The notes beneath the pieces were generated by a model. The model was not told the DNA's origin and did not search any database. It saw only the letters and a program-made list of their open reading frames with translations. From contig CM020620.1 of the NCBI GenBank assembly GCA_009829735.1, positions 23,224,020 through 23,288,019 on the forward strand: DNA of 64,000 nt, in the 5' to 3' direction. This document shows positions 20,555 through 31,130 of this stretch, piece by piece (the first letter of the stretch is position 1; each line of letters opens with the position of its first letter). Both the position numbers and the translations under genes were made by a program. This DNA comes from Pyropia yezoensis (Eukaryota > Rhodophyta > Bangiophyceae > Bangiales > Bangiaceae).

Positions 20555-22336
20555 TTAGGACGCAGAGCTCTTGGCAAACAAGTTGGCCAGCGACCGCCCG
20601 CGCACCAAACTCCGCGGCGCCCGGGCCTTGGCATTCGCCCGATCGCCACCGTCGGCCAGCACCACCTTGGCGGGAGCGCCCCCCCGCCGCCGGGTACCGC
20701 CGTCGTGTGCGCCACCACCGCTGCTGTCGAAGGCGCCAACACCGCCGCCACCCATTCCAAACCGCGACGCTGCCGAGTTCATCCGACCCAGCAGCGACGC
20801 GCCGTCGGCGCCCCCCGACACGCCTGCCCGGTCGGGGGGCCGTGCCGGCGCCGCCGGGGGCTGTGACTCAGCCACAGACGGGACAGACACGGACGGCGGC
20901 AGCCTGTCGCCCGTCGTGGTGGAACCCCTGCCGCCGCTGGCGGTGGTGCTGGTGCTGCCACTCGGGCGCGGCGGCCGGCCGCTGCCCTTGGTGCTGCCAA
21001 AGCCCTTGGGGAAGCTCACCGTCGCCGCCGCGGGCGATGGCGGCGCCACCGCCTCCGTCGCCGCGCCAGTACCCGCGTCGGGGGTGGTGGCGGTGGCCGG
21101 CGTCGAGGCCGTGGCCGCGTCACCCCCCCCCCCGGCGGTCGCCGCTGCCGTTGCGGCCGCCCGCCCCCGCGTCGACCCGATCGTCGACGCCGAATGCGTG
21201 CGGCGTTTGGCAAACGACGCGAGCAGCAGGGGCCCCCGCGACTCGGACGCGGCGGCTGTGGCCGCCGCCGCAGCCTCCTCCTCCCGCGCGGCGCGCGCGG
21301 CGGCGGCGGCGGCGGCCTTGCGCTCGCTCTCCTCGAAGAAGCGCACCCGCTTGGTCGCCGCCGCCAGGTCCGCGGTCAGCCGCTCAATGGAGCCCTGCAG
21401 CATCTCCACGTACGCCGCCGCCGTGACGGTGACGGTTGGGAACTCGGCGGTGCCGCCCGTCACGACCGGCCGGAGGGACAGGTCCGTCGGCACCTGCTTC
21501 TCGATGCGCGTGTGCCGCGTCGGCGCCCGCGCAACGGTGTGGGGCATTGGAGGGGGGGCGGGGGGGGGGTTGCTGCCCCCGGGGGGGACCACCGCCCCCC
21601 CGTGGGGCGGCGGCGTCACGGGGGGAGGCGGCGCGGAGGGGGATGGGGACGCGCCCGTCGCCCCGGGCGAGCCCCCGCCGGCCACCGCCGCCGCCGGCAC
21701 GGCCAGCACCGCCGCCGCTGGTGTGCCGGTCGTGGCGAACGCCGCCGCCGCCCCGCTCACGGTGGGCGTTTCCGTCGCCGCCCCCGCCGCCGGCAAGGAC
21801 CGGGTGCTCGACGGCGGGGTGGCGGCGGGCGACCCGCCCCCCGCCCTCCCCGCCGACGACGGCGCCTTGCGCGCCTCGTCGTAGGGCACGGGCGGCCCGG
21901 TGGCATTGCCGTCCGCGTCAATGGGCACCAGCACCGTGTACACGCGGGTGGCCACCACCTCCCCATTGGCCCGCTTGGTCACCCGCCGCTTGCGCACTTT
22001 TTTGTACCGCTGCTTGGCCGCCGGCCCCGCGCCGCGGCCGGTGCGCCCCTCGTCGACGACGGCGGCCGTCGGCGCGGCCGCCGGCGGTGGCGGCGGCGGT
22101 GGCGGCGGCGGCGGCGGCGGCGACGGCCATGCCGCGCTGCCGGCGCCGCCAGTGCCTCCCCCCACGCCGCCGCCCGCCCCAGCCGCGGCCGCCGCGGCCG
22201 ACCCGTCAAGCAGCCGCTCCAGGCGGCTCGCCACCGACATGACCGACCCGGTGCCGAGGCGCCCACATTGCCGCTCGTCCAAGGACAGCAACTCCCCGCC
22301 GGCACCCATGACGCCCCCAGCACCGCGGCCGTGCAT
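20555..22336 (-). CDS. Hypothetical Pro/Ala-rich protein with a coiled-coil segment
   Basis: No family is recognised. From the methionine at 22336 (MHGRGAGG) the frame has 594 codons. The frame is open further upstream to 22768, but that part is G-rich low complexity. It contains a short amphipathic start (LLSLDERQCGRLG...RLERLLDG), a poly-Pro run, a basic segment (KQRYKKVRKRRVTKR) followed by a well-formed globular-looking stretch (GEVVATRVYTVLVPIDADG), and a predicted coiled coil with MLQGSIERLTADLAAATKR. Long Ala/Thr/Ser-rich linkers follow. A final basic tail RSLVRGRSLANLFAKS ends the protein. The conserved-looking islands between low-complexity linkers suggest a scaffold or cytoskeletal protein, but this is a guess. 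Confidence 0.55.
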   Translation of the reverse strand: MHGRGAGGVMGAGGELLSLDERQCGRLGTGSVMSVASRLERLLDGSAAAAAAGAGGGVGGGTGGAGSAAWPSPPPPPPPPPPPPPAAAPTAAVVDEGRTGRGAGPAAKQRYKKVRKRRVTKRANGEVVATRVYTVLVPIDADGNATGPPVPYDEARKAPSSAGRAGGGSPAATPPSSTRSLPAAGAATETPTVSGAAAAFATTGTPAAAVLAVPAAAVAGGGSPGATGASPSPSAPPPPVTPPPHGGAVVPPGGSNPPPAPPPMPHTVARAPTRHTRIEKQVPTDLSLRPVVTGGTAEFPTVTVTAAAYVEMLQGSIERLTADLAAATKRVRFFEESERKAAAAAAARAAREEEAAAAATAAASESRGPLLLASFAKRRTHSASTIGSTRGRAAATAAATAGGGGDAATASTPATATTPDAGTGAATEAVAPPSPAAATVSFPKGFGSTKGSGRPPRPSGSTSTTASGGRGSTTTGDRLPPSVSVPSVAESQPPAAPARPPDRAGVSGGADGASLLGRMNSAASRFGMGGGGVGAFDSSGGGAHDGGTRRRGGAPAKVVLADGGDRANAKARAPRSLVRGRSLANLFAKSSAS

Positions 22337-24506
22337 GGACGCCACCCACACGCACCACAGGTGTCGGTGTGCGGTGGTGGGGAAGGTGGGGGGGGGGGGG
22401 GGGGAGGGGGGGGCGTGGGGGCACCAGAGGCCCGCTCTTGTAGGGGAGCTCGCCGCGTCCCGCCGCGAGTCCCGCCGCGCGTCCCACCGCGCGGCCCCCG
22501 GGGGTGCGCCCCGCCGCCCGAGATCGACTGGGCCGCCCGCGCAGGAAGAGGGCGGGCGGGTGACAAGCGGGCGAGCAGACCGGCGGGTAGGGTACGCGGG
22601 CGGGCGGGCGGACGGCGGCCGCACGGGCGGGCGGCCGTGCGGGCGTGCGGGCGGGCGGGGGGGGGGTGGGGGGGCAGGCCGCGCGGCCAGGTCTACCGAC
22701 CGGGACGGGCGGGGCGGGCCGCGGGTCGGGCGGGCAGCCTCGGGACTAGCAGTCGCGCGGGCGCGCAACGGTCACGCGCAGCGGGGCGGTGGGGGAGGCG
22801 GCGGGCTGCCGGCCCGCCGAGTCGGTGGGGGGGGCGGCGGGATGCCGGCCCGCCGAGCCGGTGGCGGGGTCGGCGGCGGCGGCGGCGGCGGGCCGGCGGC
22901 GGCCACACGGGCGGGCGGGTTGGTGGCCGGGCGGGGTGCGGGCGTGGACGGCGAGGGGCAACGGCAAGAGGCGGGGGAGTGGAAGCGTCCGTCGGAGGGG
23001 TGGGGGAAAAAAAGGAGTGGGGGAGGGGGAGGGTGGGGAGGAACGCGGACCGCCTCTCACGTGGCCCCCACTGTAGATATGTACCCCTCGCGCTGGCAGT
23101 GACGTCAGGGTGGGCGGGCTGTCCTCGCCTGCCGCTCCCGCCCACCCCCCCCCCCCCCCTCACCAGCACCCCAGCTGTCAACACCCTCGAGCGCCGCGGC
23201 TGGTGGGGGGGGGGGTGTCGCGGAGGCGACCCGCGATCAGAGGGTCCCACTGTAGATGGTGGTTGGGGGGGGACGGACGGGGTGCCTGCGCTCGCCAACG
23301 GGCGCGCGCGGCCAGGGGGCGGGCGGACCGCGGCGACGAAAACGGACTTGCCCGCCCACACCCCCCACGGGTCTTGGGCGTGGGCGTGGAGGTGGGCGGC
23401 AACTCCCGTGGCGTGCCGCGCCACTGGCCCTCTCAGCCACGAGCGCCCCCGCCCCCCCCCCCCACCGACACGGTCGCGCTCATCGTCTGCCGACTCGGAT
23501 GGACGCGGCGGCCCAGTGGCAGCGCGAGTGTGCGGGTCGTGGGGTGGGTGGGCGCGGGAATGGCCGCGGAGGCTCGTCACGGGTCGCGGCAGGCCAGGCG
23601 GGGCGTGTGCGTTCCGGTGTGGCGGCGACGTGGGGGGGGCGCGCGACGCCCGGCGAGGGAGGGTCTGGCCTGTGTTGGCGGCGGCGCCACCGGCGCCACC
23701 GCTCCTCCGCGGTTGGGAGTAGTGTACTGGCCACACTCGGAAGGAGTGCTGGCCACACTCGGAAGGAGAGTTTGGGGGAAAAAGGGAGGGGTGGCCGTGC
23801 ACACGAGCGCCGACCGCGGGGGGCACCGAAACGTATCGCCTCGTCAGCCGCAGTGGGATGTGCAGGCGGCCGCAGTGACGCGATCCCGCGGCGACGAGCG
23901 GGCCTCTGACCGCGTGATTCGACGCCGCGTGGCGAGGCAGTCCGCCGCGAGGCCGCCCTCTGCTAAGCCATTCGCCCCAAGAGGCGACGGTCGGCTGGGC
24001 CGGCAACGCACCAACAAGGACCGTTCCAACTGCGTGGAGCGGCGGGAGGGCTGGTGCACCAGCGCTCGGCATCAAGCGCCATCGGGTCAGAAAGGATCTC
24101 ACGGTGCAATCTTGGTCTCCATGGTGTGGGCGCCGTGGTGGGCTAGGGGAGGGCGGTTCCCGCCTCGGCATTCTTGAGAACGCGCCAATAAAACGGGCGC
24201 CGGCTGGTACTGTCAGACTGTGCAGCGACCGAGTTGGCGTGAAAGGTGGGTCCGGTGAGTCGCTGCGATTCATCGGGATTGGTCGCGGATCAACGAGTTC
24301 GCACAACTATACGCGGCCAGCGCTCCATGCCTCGGGGCGATAAAAATCGCATCGTCCAATGAGGAAGCATCTCATCTCTATTTTATATGCTGTTCCAGGC
24401 CAACCAGCGCTCAGAGATTATCGCTCTGTGAGATCCCATTGGTCCTTTACTGAGCTGAGAGCATCAGCTCGGTGCGATCGTGGCAATCTGACATCAGGGA
24501 ACACGT
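22337..24506. other. G-rich low-complexity spacer
   Basis: This is dominated by G runs (several of 10-17 G near 22390-22420), GGGC and GGCGGGC repeats and CCCACTGTAGAT words (twice, near 23067 and 23248). It contains a perfect CRE-type palindrome TGACGTCA at 23100-23107 and two tandem copies of CTGGCCACACTCGGAAGGAG near 23728-23771. Near 24350-24400 it becomes AT-richer with a CCAAT box. Open frames on both strands are compositional. No gene is supported. Confidence 0.5.
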
Positions 24507-24596
24507 GTGATCATCAACTCCATTTCGTCTAAGCAATTGGGAGAGTACTCGAGAGCAGAGGGACGTCTCTTCAGGCGTGCCCTGGGCGCCCAAGCT

Positions 24597-24728
24597 GCCG
24601 CGACTGCCGCCATCGCCGCCGCCGCCGCCATCGCCGCCGCCGCCGCCATCGCCCCAAGACGACGTGCCGCCGCCGCGGCGTTTCCATGGCGACGCCCCGC
24701 GGGCAGTGGGCGCGCCGCCGCCACCGCC

Positions 24729-24766
<38 letters not shown>

Positions 24767-24850
24767 TGCCGCCGCCGCCGCTGCCGCCGCCACTGCCGCC
24801 GCCGCCACCGAGGCCGCCGCCGTTGCACCCACCGCCGTGCGCCGACGCCC
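24597..24850. repeat. GCC trinucleotide microsatellite
   Basis: Long CCG/GCC runs include an almost pure (CCG)n tract at about 24715-24800. Frames on both strands read as poly-Ala, poly-Pro or poly-Arg. The flanking frame on the plus strand (24507-25103) could be an Ala-rich protein, but nothing beyond composition supports it. Confidence 0.75.
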
Positions 24851-25653
24851 GCGCCCGGCCTGCGCGGCCGGCGCGGCCGGCGCCTCCGCCCGCGGCTGCC
24901 GTGCCGCTGCCGCGCCGCAGCGGCGCCGCGGCCGCCGCAACTCGCCGTGGCGGCAACGTCCCCTTTTTGCTCTTTTGCGCGGCCAGACCCCGCCCGCGGC
25001 CGCCTTCCCGCCGTCGTATCTTCCGCCGCCGCCGCGACGACGTCGCAGCCACCTACCGTTGTGTGGCGAGACGCCCACTGCGTTGAGCGCCGAGTCGCGC
25101 TGAGCGACCAAGTCACATCCTGCCGTTGCCTCAGCAGAAGGGGTCGCGTGGGCTTACCGCACTCTTTCTCGTCCTGAACAGCTGCGTGACGTGAACTCGT
25201 TCAGTAAAGCATCAGAGTTAAAACATACACATGGGACAGGCAGCCTGTCTCCCACTCAAAGGCACTTCGCGGCGAAGGCGAGGAGGTGATTCTTAGCTGC
25301 ATGGTCACCACCGACGTTGGCGGCCTTTTCCTCCGCCGACGTTGTCCTGTTGTGTGGTCGCCGCACGGCTGGCCGTGGCAGGGGGGACGCCGAGGCTGCT
25401 GGTGTCCTGGGCATGAGTGGTGGCCCCAACCGGTTCGTGCCCGCACCCTTGATCTGCCAACTGGAGAAAGTAACGCCCTCGAACGTTGAATATCAGTGGA
25501 CCGCGCCCTTATCGCGTCCAGCGACACACAGGGCACGAGGACGCGAAGCGCCCTGAAAGTGCCTTACGCCGAGTCCGATGATACTAGTCGCGCTCCAGGC
25601 GCAATTGACGGCCGAAGCCAGAACGTAGCGTGACATTGTGGTATCGCTCGGCT
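24851..25653. other. No supported gene
   Basis: GC-rich sequence gives way to about 55% GC from 25180 up to the left end of the Tc1-type element. Nothing recognisable was seen on either strand. Confidence 0.4.
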
Positions 25654-25655
25654 TA

Positions 25656-25683
25656 AAGGTAGATTCCATATAGCTAGGCCGGT
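25656..25683 (+). repeat. Left terminal inverted repeat
   Basis: This is the 28-bp end of the Tc1-type element. It differs from the right end at positions 6 and 7 only and is preceded by TA. Confidence 0.9.
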
Positions 25684-26250
25684 CAAGAATAAGGCATAAC
25701 AACGGCGTTAATGATCGCTTCAAGCTGAATCTGTTCCACATTGCTCTTTGATGTGCCTCGGTACTGTGCTCTCGAAGAAAGCACTCAAAAGCACTGTGAA
25801 GCGTCCGTATGGCAGTCATATTGCGCTTTGTGTCCTTTTATTCTTCTTGCAGCGGCTCGCGATGCGATGTTCCGGATTTTTGTCGCATCACATGGGAATG
25901 GTCAAGATCTCTTCAGGGGGGCTACTAAATAAATGGCTTGTACGACTTGTGTCCTTCGATGGGGAGGGGATGGGCCGGGGTCGGATCTTGCGACGATTGC
26001 GGCTCCCGGCGGGGGCGCGGGCGGGCGGTGGCGGTGCACATGCATCAATCTGTGGCGCAGGGGGGGGGATTGCCTGCGGCTCCCTATGGCACGACAGAGG
26101 CAGGAGCTCGCTACCTGCAACAGCGTGGCGGAGGGCGGGTGGCGGGAGGTGGTCTATCAGGGACTTTCGGCCATTGTATGCAACGACAAAAGAGAGACAA
26201 ACAAACGGCTGAGGGCTCCCTCAGCCCTCCTCCTCATCGTCCATACCCTC

Positions 26251-27356
26251 TCAGCCCCGATCTGTACGCTCATCCTCTTCGCTCTCCGAACCCTCATCGT
26301 CGGCATTCACCTCATCCTCCTCCACACACTCCATCTCCTGCTCGCGCCCCTCCAACTCGCCCTCGACGGCGTCGCGCGCGTGTGTGTGATGAGCCACTGC
26401 GCCAACTCGGCTTTCCGGAGCTTGTAGCCCGCCGGGGTAGTCTCGGGCGTGCGTACGAGGTGGTAGGGCGCACGGTCGACCACCAAAACACCGCCAGAGC
26501 TATTCGGGAATACCGACTCCTTGAGCCACTTCAGCCACACTTCCGAGCACATTTCCTTGTGGTAGTCCCCCTTGCCCTTCTTCCCGACGAAAACGAGCGC
26601 CGCGTCCCGCACCAGGCCTGTCTCTCGTGAGCCTACGTGGGCTACAATAAGCCGCCCGCCCTTGCCCGACGGGACTGGCACTCGCGTCCGCAGCGTCCCG
26701 TTCGTCCAGCTTCGGTAAACCGACATGTTCTTGTTCGCCTAGAGTTCATCAGTGTAGTAAACAGTACGGCCACTATCCCGGTACTGCTTGATGGAAGCAA
26801 TGAAGGAATCTCGCTGGGCGACGATAGAGGGCTTCTCACGCGCGACATCATAATGATTGGGGCCTCGTGTGAAGCTAAACCCAATGTCTTGCAAAGCGCG
26901 AAAGAGAGTGGTGCGGGTCCACGCGTACATAGAGGGGGAGGGGGACCACGACAGCACAACAGCCTCCGTCTGGAGGTAGGCGAGTGTCGAGTCTAAAGCA
27001 GGAATTGAGCGGTTTTCGTATTGAGCGTACACCGCCGCCCGCGCACGAGCGAGCTCCTCAGGAGGGATTCGTCGGGGTGAGGTCCGCGTGGGTGCCTCTC
27101 CACCGCCGGGCAGTCTGTTTGCGTGCCCCTCCTCAGCCACGCGCCGCACGGTGCACTCACTCACCCCCGTCGCGTCCACCGTCCGCTGGACAACACGATG
27201 CAGTCCAGACGCGCGCCCCGCCCTGCGCTCCCGCTCAAAGAATGCGCGCACATTAGCGATAATCACCGCACACTCCTTGGTCAGGCGCCCCACCGCGCGG
27301 TCCCTCGTGCGCACGGCCGCAGTCACACGCCGAGGCGAAGGCACAGTGCCGAGCAT
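26251..27356 (-). pseudogene. Tc1/IS630-like transposase, disrupted
   Basis: The N-terminal 205 residues contain a helix-turn-helix region (about residues 25-80, ending TGVSECTVRRVAEEG). The DDE domain starts with FSFTRGPNHY and the first catalytic motif YYTDEL. At 26739-26741 a TAG interrupts the frame at the position where relatives have Trp in the DExW motif. The same frame resumes with ANKNMSVYRSW and reaches the second catalytic motif VVDRAPYHLV. About 40 codons later a frame change occurs. The acidic tail typical of algal relatives (EGELEGREQEMECVEEDEV...) continues in another frame to the stop at 26251. The NPxE motif with the third catalytic residue is missing between them, which suggests an internal deletion. 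The protein should be inactive. Confidence 0.85.
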
Positions 27357-27961
27357 AGCGTGCCCGCGGCAAGGGTGCGCAGTGCTCGGGAATCGGGTGC
27401 GGGGTGCGTGACGAGGCGCCTCTGGGACCCACTGTGGGGCACCTGGTCAGAGATGCTGAAGGATAAAAAAAGGCGGGCACTCTGCGGGTGGATCAAGGTG
27501 GGATCTCTGGACTGAGCGGGCAGGCTCAAGTTGGACTTGGACGTATGGTAGCCCCCGTCATGTGTTGCATGGACCAGATTTGATGTTGCAATCGGGTCAG
27601 AAGCCTCTCGTCTGCCTGATCTAACGGCGCTTCTTCCTCGCCCTCTCCTGCAGCGCAGAACTGGGGAGACGATCCACTGGTGCCAAAAAATTGCGACCAG
27701 TCGCGTCCTAACACGTTTTGCAAAGATGCCACTCGTCGAGAGTTGCTTGTATACTGTCACGGGCTCTTTCAGTGCAAAAAATGCCCCGATTTTGTGAGGC
27801 CCGTAGCGCAGAAATATTTCTCACACTTTCCATATACAGCGAATGCCCCAGCTCGGCGCAGAATCGGAAAGCCTGTGAGTTGTGCTTCCCTTTGAAAGAA
27901 GAGCAGAGTAAGAAAAAGAAGTAGCTTCGGAGCTATAGCGGGTCAAACATGGGACGTGCAA

Positions 27962-27989
27962 ACCGGCCTAGCTATATGGAATACACCTT
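27962..27989 (-). repeat. Right terminal inverted repeat
   Basis: This is the 28-bp right end of the Tc1-type element, followed by TA at 27990-27991. Confidence 0.9.
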
Positions 27990-27991
27990 TA

Positions 27992-28768
27992 GGTACCACC
28001 ATGGTGGGAAGAACAGGATATTGTTTTCATGCCCAATATATGAACCTGTAGATTATATTACTAAATGTCGACTTTTACTGAATCTACTAGTTTTTTCTGG
28101 ACCGAGCTTGACCTAGCTGCTGCAAAGCTGTGGAGCGCTCCTCTCACTTGGTCGCCAAGACACCGCGCTCTGCGCCTGATCGCTCCTCACGCTATCATTG
28201 CTGACGTTCCTGCCGCCCAGGACGGTGCTCAAGGCGGCCATTGATCGGCTGCGACCCTCGGCGTGGCGACAAGGGCGACAGAGCCAGTGTCCCTAGCAGA
28301 CGCCGCAGTCGTGCACTTCAGCGCCGCACGAGCCCCCACCGTGCTTGACGCGTGCTAGCAGCAGAATGGGAGGATCGGCAGTCAGGGCGGTGGCGAGGAA
28401 GTCTGCTGTGACAGCGACAGCAATGGTGGCACAAGTGGCAGCGTCCGCGTGAGCGACGGACCGGCGCGCAACGCCAGTCTTGCTGTGACTGCTCCGTGGC
28501 GGTGTGCGAGTAAAGAATGAGGAAACGAATAGAACAAGGGACAGTGGGGAGAACGGGGAAGGGGGGAGGGGGGCTCTACCAGAATTTAGTCAGACATATA
28601 CAAAAATTCGGGAAAGCGCCAACTGACTGATGAAACATTGTTCCAGGGTTAAGTCTACTATTTAATGAAAATTAACGGAACGAAGAGATTTTTCAAGTGG
28701 CAACCATGTGAGGTTCTGAACTCATCCTACCAATGTGTTGCTGTGCGCCGAACTATTTGCAGCGGTCT
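27992..28768. other. No supported gene
   Basis: This is moderate-GC sequence between two mobile elements. It contains G-rich runs near 28560-28575 and AT-rich stretches, but no open frame with a domain. Confidence 0.4.
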
Positions 28769-29203
28769 CAACTTTGGCCGATCCCGACGGGAGCAGAAAC
28801 GCAAGAACAACAGGCCGAACCAATGGCGGGCTGGCGCCCCGGAACAGCCAATTATCCATCCTGATGATCCTACTCAGACAGCAGATGATTGGCTGCTTAT
28901 ATCAGGCATGGGGACCAGAGCGTCGATTGGCCTGTATGCAGTTCTGCCGCCACAAGATCTGGTCGCTTTCTGCACAATATCACGGTGTTCTCCGCCAGAC
29001 CAGTTGCCCAGCTGCATGTCTCCAACTGCCCAGGGTGACGATTCCTGTTTCCGCATCGATTCGCTCGGAAGTCTCTTAGACCGCACTGTTCGCACAGCAA
29101 GAGCCCCTCATGCGGAGCAATCATAGGTCAGAGCTGCATCGCATGAGGCATGCCATTGGTCATCTGCTATTGTTCCTGTTCCCGTCCGGATCGGCCAATA
29201 TTG
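28769..29203. mobile_element. Candidate MITE with 32-bp imperfect inverted ends
   Basis: 28769-28800 and the reverse complement of 29172-29203 match at 27 of 32 positions around the core TTGGCCGATCC.GACGGGA. The 435-bp interval has no coding capacity. Five CCAAT/ATTGG boxes lie inside. No target duplication was established. Confidence 0.5.
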
Positions 29204-29439
29204 GGACGCCTGTGTGAAACAAGTGTTGATCAATAAAGAGGAAATGGGACCGCCCCCCCCCGCCCTGCCGCTGCTGCCGCTGGGCGCCGCGGCGGGCCCG
29301 TGATGGGGGTTGGGTTGGATTAAACTCGAAGGGGTGGGGTTGGGATGCGATCCGCGGACTTACAGAGTGCAAATGCGCCCGTCTTCGTATGATGCGCTGG
29401 GGTGGGGTTGGGGTCCCGCTCGGGTCCCGTCGTGCCCCG

Positions 29440-30560
29440 CAGAGAAAAACAACAACACGAAACGTCGGCAGAAAAAGCGCGCCCCAGCGCCAGCACGCGC
29501 GCCCCAGGAAAAAGCGGCACGCCCCAGCGCCAGCGCGCGCGCCCCAGGAGAAAGCGGCGTCATCGACTCCCCCTCCCCCCCCGCACGCCCCAGGAAAAAA
29601 GGCGCGCATAAAAGTGAAGCCTTGCGCCGAGAACGCGCGCTCGGCGCGCCGTGCGTCCTCGGCTCCCCCTCCCCCCTCTCCCCGCGGTCCCCCCGCTCCT
29701 GTGATGGCGTGCGGCGTCCTCCGTCGCTTCCCGCCGCCCTGTCGCTCTCCCCCTCCCTCCCCCCCGCCCTCCTGCGCACCCCCTCCCCCCCGCCCTCCTG
29801 CGCACCCCCTCCCACCCCCCCTCCTTCGTTGCCCGCCCACCTTCAACCCCTCCTGCGCTCCCCTTCCCCCCCCCCCTCCTTCGTTGCCCGCCCACCTGTC
29901 TCTCCCCGTCGCCGCCCGCCCACCTGTTGCTCCTCCCCCCCCCTCCTCCCCCCCCTCCTCCCCCCCTCCTTCGATCGCGGTTGGCGTCCTCCGTCGCTGC
30001 CCGCCCCGCTGTCGCCCGCGCCCCTGTCGCCCCATCCTCCCCCGTATCCCGGCCGCTGTCGCCTGACGGGTCGAGCCTGCGCCCCCCCCCTCTGCCCTGG
30101 CCACAGGTGTTGCCGCCGTCGCCTTTGCGCCTGTGCTCCTCTCCTGCACATGGCGTCTCTGCCCCCGCCCTGCGGCGGGCGCATATGCTCTGCCCCTGCG
30201 GCTGGCGCCCCTGCCCCCGCCCCGCGGCTGGCGCCCGTGCTCGTCCCATGCGGCTGGCGCCTCTGCCCCCGCCCTGCGGCTGGCGCCTGTGCTCCTCCCC
30301 TGCCGGCGGCGCCTGGGCCCCCGCCCTGTGGGTGGCGTCACTGCCCCACCCCTGCACCCTTCCTGCTGGTGCTGCCGCCGTCGTCTCCATGGTGGCGCCT
30401 GTGCCTTTGCTCTGCGGGTGGCGCTTATGCCCCCCCCTCTGCCCTGCCCCATGGTGCTGCCGTCGTCGCCTGGCTGGTGGCGCCGGCGCGCCCCCCCTGC
30501 CAGTGGCGACTGTGCTTCTTCCCTGCGGGCCGCGCCTGTGCTCACGCCCTGTGGGTCCAA
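29440..30560. repeat. Degenerate GC-rich minisatellites
   Basis: Three blocks are present. One has AGCGCCAGCGCGCGCGCCCC-type units (29475-29550). Another is C-runs with CCGCCCTCCTGCGCA units (29740-29950). The third has GCGGCTGGCGCC units of roughly 40 bp (30130-30550). Long open frames on both strands across this block are by-products of composition. Confidence 0.7.
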
Positions 30561-31130
30561 CGCCCATGCATCATGCAGCATGATGCTGTCTCGTTGTACT
30601 CCCACCCTCAGCATACTTTCTTGTTTTTGTGCCTCTCCACGCCGTGCTGTGCTTTGACTGCACAGTCCTGTGCCGCCCCACGCCGTGCTGTGCTTTGACT
30701 GCACAGTCCGTTCTCAATAAAAAGGAAACACCAACGTCATGCTGGTGTTATGTGCATTGTCTTGAGCGTCTTTTTCAAAAGAAGCAAGTGCACCGATGTC
30801 GTACACGGGCTCAAACTCATCTCTCTGTTGCATGCGCCCATACTTTGCCAACGCACCTGCGTGTTCCAAAAGCAACTATACTCGCGTCAGGAGATTGCCA
30901 AGCCGATACTGCGCACATGGACACGGTTGTTATTTACGATATCTTAATCTTCTTCTCTCTTGCTCTTTTCTTGTTGCCTGAGCTATCTTTTGATTGCGCC
31001 GGCCTCTCTGCGCCGTAGGCACATCGATGGAAAGCTGGCGCTGTCCGCATCGACCTCGTACACCGTTTTTAGACATTGACAAGAGCAAACGTCGAATATT
31101 ACCCTAATTCCTATCGCGACCAACGACCCC

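Larger units (their letters stand above)
25656..27989 (-). mobile_element. Complete Tc1/mariner-IS630 type DNA transposon
   Basis: A 28-bp terminal inverted repeat is present at 25656-25683 and 27962-27989. The left end starts AAGGTAGATTCCATATAGC and the right end, read inward, starts AAGGTGTATTCCATATAGC, with 26 of 28 matches. Each end is flanked by TA (25654-25655 and 27990-27991), the target duplication of this superfamily. The 2,334-bp element carries one decayed transposase gene on the minus strand. Element structure is seen directly. The superfamily assignment rests on the TA duplication and the transposase motifs. Confidence 0.9.

Noticed and set aside
20571-23722. Plus-strand frames of 437 and 842 codons opposite the coiled-coil protein
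   Set aside because: They are Arg/Gly/Pro-rich shadows. The minus-strand frame has conserved-looking islands and a coiled coil.
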